From the NCBI GenBank assembly GCA_029263395.1, contig JAJCXO010000104.1, forward strand, positions 28,335 through 92,334: DNA of 64,000 nucleotides. The letters run 5' to 3'. This DNA comes from Acidobacteriota bacterium (lineage in GTDB: Bacteria > Acidobacteriota > Thermoanaerobaculia > Multivoradales > J023). The translations under genes and the position numbers were made by a program. This document shows positions 58,006 to 64,000 of the stretch, one piece after another. The notes under the pieces were generated by a model. It did no database searches. It saw only the letters and a list, made by a program, of their open reading frames with translations, and had not been told where the DNA came from. How positions within the stretch are numbered: the first letter of the stretch is position 1; every line of letters starts with the position of its first letter.

Positions 58006-60437
58006 CCACCTACTCGATCGTCGACTCGCGGGGATCGCGCCAGCTCACAGAAAAAGACTTCCCGCTCACTGCTGGCGGCACCGAAAGCGACATCCAGATC
58101 GAGGGGGCATCCGATCAGCAACCCCAAGCCTACCTCGGACTGGACGAAGGCGACCTCTTCGTACAGCCAGCCGACGAGACCACCTCGGTGCTCTGCAACG
58201 GCACCCGACTCGAGAGCTCCCACTGGCTTCGGGACGGTGATCGATTGCGACTTGGAGCCTCAGAGCTGAACGTCGAGATCCTGGACGAGGAAACCTGTTT
58301 CACCATCCGTCCTGCACCAACAGCAGCAGCCCCGCAAGCCCCTCAGGATCTGAAACTCACCCCGCCGAGCCGCGAGGTGCCCAAAGTCGCCACCATTCAG
58401 CCGATTCAGTTCGAGCCCAAACAGCGACTCGGTGGCGACCGCGCGCGGACAAAGTTTCGCCCGGTTGGCCTGGTCATCGCCCTCACCCTGGTCGCGCTGG
58501 TGGTGGTCGCCGGATTCCTGCTGACCGCACGTTCGATCTCGGTCGAGGTCGAACCGTCCCCAGACCTCATGAGCTTCGAAGATGGTCTGGTCATGCCTCT
58601 CGGTGGGCGCTATTTGTTACGTCCAGGAAGCTACACTCTGGTGGCTGAAAAGGCCGGCTTCACGCCGCTGCGAGCCACCGTGGACGTCACCCGCGACACC
58701 CAGCAGACCTTTCACTTTCAGCTCGCTAAGCTGCCGGGACGGCTCACCATCTCGAGTGCAATCGAGGGTGTGGAGATCTTGATCGATGGCGAGTCCCGTG
58801 GGCTCACCCCGCTCGACACGCTCGATTTGGCGCCGGGTGAACACCAGGTCACGGCGCAGGCCGAGCGTTATCGAGACTTCGAATCGAGTCTCGAGATTGC
58901 TGGCGGCGGCGTCAGTCAGACCCTGACGATCGAGCTTTTGCCACGTTGGGCCGAGGTCACCTTCGCTTCCCAGCCGAGCGGAGCTCGGGTACGCATCGAT
59001 GGCGACGAGATCGGAGCCACTCCCCTGACCGCGGAGATCCTCGACGGTCAACGACGGGTTGACCTGGTGCTCGCTGGCTACAAGCCGTACAGCAGCCGGT
59101 TCGATGTCACCGCCGGAGAGTCTCAGGAGCTGCCGGTCGCCCGTCTTCGTCCCTCCGACGGCAACCTGGTCTTGAGCTCGGAGCCGGCGGGCGCCACCGT
59201 CAGCGTCAACGGAACCTACCGCGGCGAGACCCCTCTCGATCTGTTCCTCGAACCCGGTCGAGACCACGAAGTCACCGTCTCCAAAGCCGGCTTCGAACCC
59301 CACAAACAAACCACCCAAGTCGGCTCCGGTGCGAGTGAAACGTTGACCGTCGAGCTCACGCCGCAAGAAGGTGAGCTGCGCCTGGCCAGTTGGCCACCGG
59401 ACGCCGAGTTGTTCATCAACGGCGAGTCTCGCGGCAATGCGAGTCAGATCCTGACGTTGAAGGCTCTGCCGCACGCTATCGAGGTGCGCAAGGCAGGCTT
59501 CGTCACCCACACGCAAACTGTCACCCCGCTGCCTGGAGTTCCCCAGTGGATCGAAGTCACCCTGAAACCGGTTGGCCAAGAACGGGCCGAGGCGAAAGCT
59601 GCGGCAGCACCGCCGGTGATCAAAACCCAACAGGGACACGAGCTGCACAAGATGGCCCTGGGCCAATTCCGCATGGGCGCCTCACGCCGCGAGCCCGGTC
59701 GACGATCCAACGAGATTCTGCGCGAGGTCGAGCTCAGCCGGCCGTTCTACCTGGCGACGCAAGAAGTTTCCAATCGCCAATTCCGCAAGTTCAAGGCCGA
59801 CCATTTCTCGGGCCAAGCGGGTGGCCACAACCTGGAGATTGACCATCATCCCGCCGTGCGGGTCACTTGGCAGGATGCGGCGGCCTATTGCAATTGGCTG
59901 AGCAAACAAGAGGGTCTGCCACCGGCCTATGTCGATCGTGGCGGCGAGCTTGTCGCCGCGGTGCCGATGACCACCGGTTACCGACTGCCAACCGAAGCGG
60001 AATGGACCTGGGTGACGCGCTACCCCGACGGCAAAACCGCGCTCAAATATGTGTGGGGAGACGCATTGCCTGTCCCAGCAGGCTCAGGTAACTACGCGGA
60101 CACCTCGGCGCAGGGTATCCTGCCGGCAATCATCGCCGGTTACACCGACCAGCATCCAACCACCGCGCCGACCGAAAGTTACCAACCCGACGATCGAGGC
60201 TTCTACCACCTGAGCGGCAATGTCGCCGAGTGGATGCACGACCTTTATGCCATCCGCATGGGCGGTAGCCAGAAGGTGGAACGCGATCCGCGAGGTCCGA
60301 CAGAAGGCGAATTTCATGTCATTCGCGGAGCCAGCTGGATGCACAGTACCGTCACCGAGTTACGTCTGAGTTTCCGTGACTACGGAAGCGAGCCCCGCCC
60401 CGACGTCGGCTTTCGAATTGCACGGTACGCGGAATGA
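58002..60437 (+). CDS. FHA-PEGA-SUMF1 (FGE-like) membrane protein
   Basis: 811 residues from a TTG overlapping the previous stop. An N-terminal FHA-like domain (1-105; FPLTAGGTESDIQI, LRDGDRLRLGASE) would bind phosphothreonine in the cytosol. One membrane helix (VIALTLVALVVVAGFLL, about 155-172) follows. Four to five PEGA repeats of about 65 residues come next (SQPSGARVRIDGDEIGATPL, SEPAGATVSVNGTYRGETPL). The C-terminal ~260 residues are an FGE/SUMF1 fold (TTGYRLPTEAEWTWVTRY, YHLSGNVAEWMHDLY, VIRGASWMHS, DVGFRIARYAE). The catalytic Cys pair of true FGE is absent, so this is probably a binding module. Confidence 0.88.
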   Translation: MTTYSIVDSRGSRQLTEKDFPLTAGGTESDIQIEGASDQQPQAYLGLDEGDLFVQPADETTSVLCNGTRLESSHWLRDGDRLRLGASELNVEILDEETCFTIRPAPTAAAPQAPQDLKLTPPSREVPKVATIQPIQFEPKQRLGGDRARTKFRPVGLVIALTLVALVVVAGFLLTARSISVEVEPSPDLMSFEDGLVMPLGGRYLLRPGSYTLVAEKAGFTPLRATVDVTRDTQQTFHFQLAKLPGRLTISSAIEGVEILIDGESRGLTPLDTLDLAPGEHQVTAQAERYRDFESSLEIAGGGVSQTLTIELLPRWAEVTFASQPSGARVRIDGDEIGATPLTAEILDGQRRVDLVLAGYKPYSSRFDVTAGESQELPVARLRPSDGNLVLSSEPAGATVSVNGTYRGETPLDLFLEPGRDHEVTVSKAGFEPHKQTTQVGSGASETLTVELTPQEGELRLASWPPDAELFINGESRGNASQILTLKALPHAIEVRKAGFVTHTQTVTPLPGVPQWIEVTLKPVGQERAEAKAAAAPPVIKTQQGHELHKMALGQFRMGASRREPGRRSNEILREVELSRPFYLATQEVSNRQFRKFKADHFSGQAGGHNLEIDHHPAVRVTWQDAAAYCNWLSKQEGLPPAYVDRGGELVAAVPMTTGYRLPTEAEWTWVTRYPDGKTALKYVWGDALPVPAGSGNYADTSAQGILPAIIAGYTDQHPTTAPTESYQPDDRGFYHLSGNVAEWMHDLYAIRMGGSQKVERDPRGPTEGEFHVIRGASWMHSTVTELRLSFRDYGSEPRPDVGFRIARYAE

Positions 60438-60739
60438 GTCGATCAAAAGACGGCGATGCAAGGGATCAAGAGATGACAAAAACTGCAATGAAGAAAACCT
60501 GGTGGGTCCCGGTCCTGGGCCTCGTCACCATCGCTGCTCTGGCAGCGGTTAGCCCCAATGCCCCAGCCCAAGATCCGACGCCGACCGAGACACCTGGCAC
60601 CCCGACCGAAGTACCTGGCACCCCGACCGAGGCACCTGGCACCCCGACCGAGGCACCTGGGTCCGAAGAGCTCGACACCTTCGTTCCGTCGGAGAAGCTG
60701 CCCGCCGACAGCGCAATCTCGTTTCCGGTCGATATCTGA
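60434..60739 (+). CDS. Small exported Thr/Pro repeat protein
   Basis: 101 residues; ATG overlaps the previous stop. A signal peptide (WWVPVLGLVTIAALAAVSPN APAQ, from an internal Met possible) precedes four PGTPTEA/V-type units encoded by 21-base direct repeats (about 60590-60660) and a short acidic end. No fold is evident. It could act as a flexible periplasmic linker. The repeats make its length potentially variable. Confidence 0.65.
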   Translation: MSRSKDGDARDQEMTKTAMKKTWWVPVLGLVTIAALAAVSPNAPAQDPTPTETPGTPTEVPGTPTEAPGTPTEAPGSEELDTFVPSEKLPADSAISFPVDI

Positions 60740-60757
60740 GAAAGGTCACCGTCGCGC

Positions 60758-61555
60758 ATGAAGAAGTCGTACCCGGTGGAGTTTGTCTACCAGTTGGCCT
60801 CGCTGATTCTGGCAGTGATCTTCGTTCACGCCCTTTATGTCGCCTGGATCCGGCCGCAGGCCGACACCATCCTGGCTGACCAGGCCGCCCGCATGCAGCT
60901 CGATACGGACTATGTGCAAGAGCGTTCGATCTTCGTCATCCTGCGCGACTTCGAACAAGAAGCCTGCTTGATCCTGATGCTGTGGGCGATGGCGATCATG
61001 ATCTACAAAGGTGTTGCTGCGATGCGCGAGCAGCGCTTGTTACGCCTCGATCTGGTGCCCGTGAGCGAGGGCACCCGCATCTTGCCCGAGGACGCACGCG
61101 AGTACGCCCGGCAGATCCAGTCGCTGCCCGAGTCCGAACAACGCCGACTGTTGCCACGTTCGCTGCTCAGCGCCTTGCATCGTTTTCGAGCCACCCGCAA
61201 CATCCAGGACGTCTCGACCACCGCTCACGGCATCTGTGAAGCCGAATCTGAGCGCCTCGACTCTGAGTTGTCGATGGTCCGCTACATCGCCTGGGCAATC
61301 CCGTCGATCGGTTTCATCGGCACCGTGCGCGGTATCGGCGAAGCGCTCGGTCAGGCTCACCAGGCGGTCGAAGGCAACATCGCGGGGGTCACCCGCAGCC
61401 TCGGTGTGGCATTCAACTCGACGTTTGCGGCGTTGCTCATCAGCATCGTGTTGATGTTTCTCCTGCACCAGCTGCAGCTGCAACAGGATCGCTTGGTGCA
61501 GGACACCGAGACCTATCTCGATCAGCATCTGATCCATCATTTGCAAGTGCACTGA
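60758..61555 (+). CDS. MotA/TolQ/ExbB-family proton channel protein
   Basis: 265 residues. Helices: LASLILAVIFVHALYVAWI, ACLILMLWAMAIMIYKGVAA, then the conserved pair IAWAIPSIGFIGTVRGIGEA and FNSTFAALLISIVLMFLLHQ, which in the family line the ion path with Thr and small residues. A cytosolic helical part lies between helices 2 and 3. It should use the proton gradient to drive movement or force in the envelope; the partner (an ExbD/TolR-like protein) is not obvious, though the N-terminal helix of the vWA protein may serve. Confidence 0.88.
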   Translation: MKKSYPVEFVYQLASLILAVIFVHALYVAWIRPQADTILADQAARMQLDTDYVQERSIFVILRDFEQEACLILMLWAMAIMIYKGVAAMREQRLLRLDLVPVSEGTRILPEDAREYARQIQSLPESEQRRLLPRSLLSALHRFRATRNIQDVSTTAHGICEAESERLDSELSMVRYIAWAIPSIGFIGTVRGIGEALGQAHQAVEGNIAGVTRSLGVAFNSTFAALLISIVLMFLLHQLQLQQDRLVQDTETYLDQHLIHHLQVH

Positions 61556-61602
61556 TCAACATCAGCCGAGTCAACGCCCTACCGTATCGACACCCTACCG
61601 CT

Positions 61603-63138
61603 ATGACACTCCTCGCGCTCGAGCTCCATGATGGTGGCTTATTCACGGTCGACGAAGCCGGCACCATCAGTGCAGCCAGCCCAGGCTTTGCGCTGTACGA
61701 TGGCGGCGCGGTAGTCACCGGTGAGGCCGCCATGCGGCGCGCCCGGGAAAAGCCGCGCTGGATCCACAACCGCTACTGGCAAGAGCTCGACACCGAGCCG
61801 CTCGGTCGTCCGTTTCCCCGCGACCTAGTGCTTGCCGACCTCGCCCATGCCCAACTCTCGACGATTTGGGACACCGCAAAACACAACGTCGATCGTGTGC
61901 TACTGACCGTGCCGGGCTGCTTCACGCCACGCCAACTCGGCCTGCTCCTGGGTATCGCTCGGTCCTGCGATATGCCGATTTGTGGCATGGTCGACACCGC
62001 GGTAGCGGCGACCGTTGCGGCTGCCGCCACACCGATCTTCCAGCGGGTTGCCGCTCGCACACGCACGCTTCTGCATCTCGACTTACATCTGCATCGAGCC
62101 GTGCTGACCAAGCTCGAGCTGACCGTGTCGCCGATCTCGGCAGACCCGTTGGACGCCCGAGTTGTACGTCGCCGGGTGGTGGTCGACCCCAGCGTCGGCC
62201 AACTCAACCTTCACGACACGTGGGTTCGACGCATCGCCGAACTCTTCGTCCACGCGACGCGATTTGATCCGCTCCATGCCGCCGCCACCGAACAACAGCT
62301 TTACGACCGTCTCCCGGAATGGCTGACCGCACTCAACAATGGAGAGGTCCTCGAGGTGCAGGCAGGGCCCGCCACCGCACCGCGTGTCGTCGAGCTCACC
62401 CGGCCCGACATCGTCGACGCCGCTGACGCCACCTACGATCAACTGCGGGACTTGGTACTGGCCCACAAACCAGCGGGTGAACCGGTCACCGTGTTGCTTG
62501 CTCAGCGCATCGCCGAGTTACCCGGCCTGGAGCCGCGGCTGGCCGGCCTGCGGGACGTCACCATCGTCCCGCTGCCAACGGCCAACGCCGCCAGCGGCGC
62601 ATTACGGGCACAGGCGGAGATCCTCGAAACTGGAACCCACAACGCCGAGTCCAACGCAGACCCGGCAGGGCTACCCTTCGTCACCCGCTCGCGATTCGAG
62701 ATTCCGCTGGCGACGTACGACCCGCAGCAAGATGACCCTCCACGGCAAGCCTCTCTGCAACACGACGCGCCATACCAGATCGAGCCCACTGCGCTCTCTC
62801 GACCCCCCAGCCATCTGCTGGTCAACGGGTTGGCTTACCCGATCACCGAGCAGCCCTTTGCCCTCGGTTCCACTGTCGATCAACGACCAGGGCTCCAGCT
62901 CGACGCTGCTGGTCTCAGCCCCTGGCATTGCAGCCTTAGGCAACACAACCATCAAGTCGAAGTGGAAGACCATAGCTCTGGCAGCTCATGGCTCAACGGC
63001 CAGCAGATCACCGAACGGACACCCCTAAAGATCGGTGATCGTTTGCACCTCGGGGATCCAGGGCTCGAAGTCCAGTTGATTGCTCTCGCGGAACCCGGCC
63101 AGGCAACTCTGGACGACGACAGCGATGGCACGGCGTAG
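61603..63138 (+). CDS. Actin/Hsp70-fold protein with C-terminal FHA domain
   Basis: 511 residues, soluble. The N-terminal ~220 residues have an Hsp70/FtsA-like order: VDRVLLTVPGCFTPRQLGLL, GMVDTAVAATVAAA and LLHLDLHLHRAVLTKLEL, the last as a phosphate-2-like strand. The C-terminal ~100 residues are FHA-like (LSPWHCSLRQH, SSGSSWLNGQQITE, LKIGDRLHLGD). A phosphopeptide reader on an ATPase fold suggests regulation by the nearby Ser/Thr kinase. The stop overlaps the vWA gene start by 14 bases. The ATPase loops are degenerate, so nucleotide turnover is uncertain. Confidence 0.78.
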   Translation: MTLLALELHDGGLFTVDEAGTISAASPGFALYDGGAVVTGEAAMRRAREKPRWIHNRYWQELDTEPLGRPFPRDLVLADLAHAQLSTIWDTAKHNVDRVLLTVPGCFTPRQLGLLLGIARSCDMPICGMVDTAVAATVAAAATPIFQRVAARTRTLLHLDLHLHRAVLTKLELTVSPISADPLDARVVRRRVVVDPSVGQLNLHDTWVRRIAELFVHATRFDPLHAAATEQQLYDRLPEWLTALNNGEVLEVQAGPATAPRVVELTRPDIVDAADATYDQLRDLVLAHKPAGEPVTVLLAQRIAELPGLEPRLAGLRDVTIVPLPTANAASGALRAQAEILETGTHNAESNADPAGLPFVTRSRFEIPLATYDPQQDDPPRQASLQHDAPYQIEPTALSRPPSHLLVNGLAYPITEQPFALGSTVDQRPGLQLDAAGLSPWHCSLRQHNHQVEVEDHSSGSSWLNGQQITERTPLKIGDRLHLGDPGLEVQLIALAEPGQATLDDDSDGTA

Positions 63139-64000
63139 AGAAACCAATGTCTTCGGGCTGGCGTTCCTCGACGCCATGACCTGTGGCCTCGGCGCGGTCA
63201 TCCTGCTGTACATGGTGATCAACGCCAGTGTCGGGCTGCGATCGGGTCGCATGTCCAACGATCTGCGGGCCGAAGTCGACAGCCTGGAGGTCGAGGTTCT
63301 CGAGGGTTACAAAAACCTGGTGGAACTGCGGAATTCCCGTAGCGCGTTGACCCAACAGCAAACAGTGGCCAACGGACTGGCGCAGCGGCTGCTCGAAACC
63401 CTCGAGAAGATCCGGCTCGAGCTGGCCACCTATGACGACACCACGGTCGCCAAACGCAAACACTTGAACAAACTCCAGGCTGATCTCAAGTCCCTGGAGG
63501 AAGATGCCAAACGCCTCTCCGCCAGCATCCCACGAGAAGAGACGCCAGGGCCCGGCGATCGGGTACGCGCCTTTGTAGGAGACGGCGACCGGCAATATCT
63601 CACCGGCCTCAAGGTTGGCGGTAAACGGATACTGATCCTGCTCGACTCCTCGGCCAGCATGTTGGGGGAGACCATCGTCAATGTCGTCCGGCGTCGCAAC
63701 CTACCCGACAACCGCAAGGTTCGCGCCGAGAAATGGCAACAAGCAATCGCCACCGTCGACTGGCTGACCACTCAGTTTCCACGCGATAGTCAATTCCAGA
63801 TCTACACCTTCAACGATCAAGCCGCACCTCTGATCGCCGGCACCCAGGGCACATGGCTGGATGGCGGCGACCGCAAGACCCTCGACAACGCCATCAAGGC
63901 CCTGCGTGATGTTGTTCCCACCGGCGGCACCAGCCTGCACCACGCGTTTGCCGCGGCCAGCACCATGCGTCCCAAACCCGATAATTTGATGCTGCTGATC
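63125..64000 (+). CDS. vWA-domain protein with N-terminal membrane helix, partial
   Basis: At least 292 residues, cut by the window end. An N-terminal helix (GLGAVILLYMVIN) preceded by basic residues is followed by a coiled coil of about 100 residues and then a von Willebrand A domain: ILILLDSSASM gives the MIDAS DxSxS, and PTGGTSLHH supplies the Thr. The helix plus periplasmic domain resembles ExbD-like partners of ExbB/TolQ channels, encoded two genes upstream. Metal-dependent protein binding is the likely role. Confidence 0.88.
   Translation, partial: MARRRETNVFGLAFLDAMTCGLGAVILLYMVINASVGLRSGRMSNDLRAEVDSLEVEVLEGYKNLVELRNSRSALTQQQTVANGLAQRLLETLEKIRLELATYDDTTVAKRKHLNKLQADLKSLEEDAKRLSASIPREETPGPGDRVRAFVGDGDRQYLTGLKVGGKRILILLDSSASMLGETIVNVVRRRNLPDNRKVRAEKWQQAIATVDWLTTQFPRDSQFQIYTFNDQAAPLIAGTQGTWLDGGDRKTLDNAIKALRDVVPTGGTSLHHAFAAASTMRPKPDNLMLLI

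Overview
This is a GC-rich bacterial chromosome segment with dense genes, many 4-nt ATGA overlaps, GTG and TTG starts, and spacers full of short degenerate repeats. No tRNA, rRNA, CRISPR array or intact insertion sequence was seen. Several traits suggest an Acidobacteriota-like (Thermoanaerobaculia-type) aquatic bacterium: DUF4388/roadblock-style signalling, secreted proteins sharing a C-terminal domain (ENWEMLVKVLDGC ... AFxxCP), a GFETGDTSEW tail, and PEGA, FHA and Ser/Thr kinase proteins. This assignment is an inference from protein style, not from a marker gene.

Layout. 1-3.7 kb: the 5' part of a very large beta-rich protein gene on the minus strand, a block of palindromic tandem repeats, and a decayed Y_Y_Y-domain fragment. 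3.7-8.3 kb: two secreted proteins, a trypsin-fold protease and an HExxH protein with FG-GAP-like repeats. 8.3-11 kb: an AAA/DUF4143 ATPase with a remnant of a second copy upstream, a bulb-lectin-like protein and a striking cluster of dyad repeats. 11.2-16 kb: an ATP-grasp-like protein, a membrane protein, a MarR regulator with three matching operator-like sites, an unknown secreted protein and an AA10-type lytic polysaccharide monooxygenase.

16-32.4 kb is an isoprenoid and light island. On the minus strand, a four-gene operon encodes two PaxB-type transmembrane terpene cyclases and two RoxA-like di-haem cytochromes. Divergent from it, a long plus-strand run encodes a LOV-domain histidine kinase, a response regulator with a DUF4388 domain, two small signalling proteins, a microbial rhodopsin with an unusual D-T-K motif, phytoene desaturase, phytoene synthase, lycopene cyclase, a Blh-type beta-carotene cleavage enzyme, a small secreted coiled-coil protein and a polyprenyl diphosphate synthase. 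Together these supply a retinal protein and its chromophore under what looks like blue-light control.

32.6-40.4 kb holds a flavin amine oxidase-like enzyme, two secreted proteins (one with HExxH) and an SLC13-type permease with four RCK_C domains. 40.4-44.1 kb is a minus-strand TIR/DUF4062-like effector plus nSTAND1 NTPase pair, followed by a thioesterase-like tail after an in-frame stop. 44.6-50.1 kb has a penicillin acylase-family enzyme, a small Cys-rich secreted protein and a ClpX-like ATPase. 50.3 kb to the end is a second candidate system: a cupredoxin, a sensor Ser/Thr kinase, then a tight operon of a lipoprotein, an envelope protein, a TPR protein, an FHA-PEGA-SUMF1 protein, a small Thr/Pro-rich protein, an ExbB/TolQ-like channel, an Hsp70/actin-fold protein with FHA, and a vWA protein running off the window. 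This reads as an envelope machine controlled by phosphorylation.
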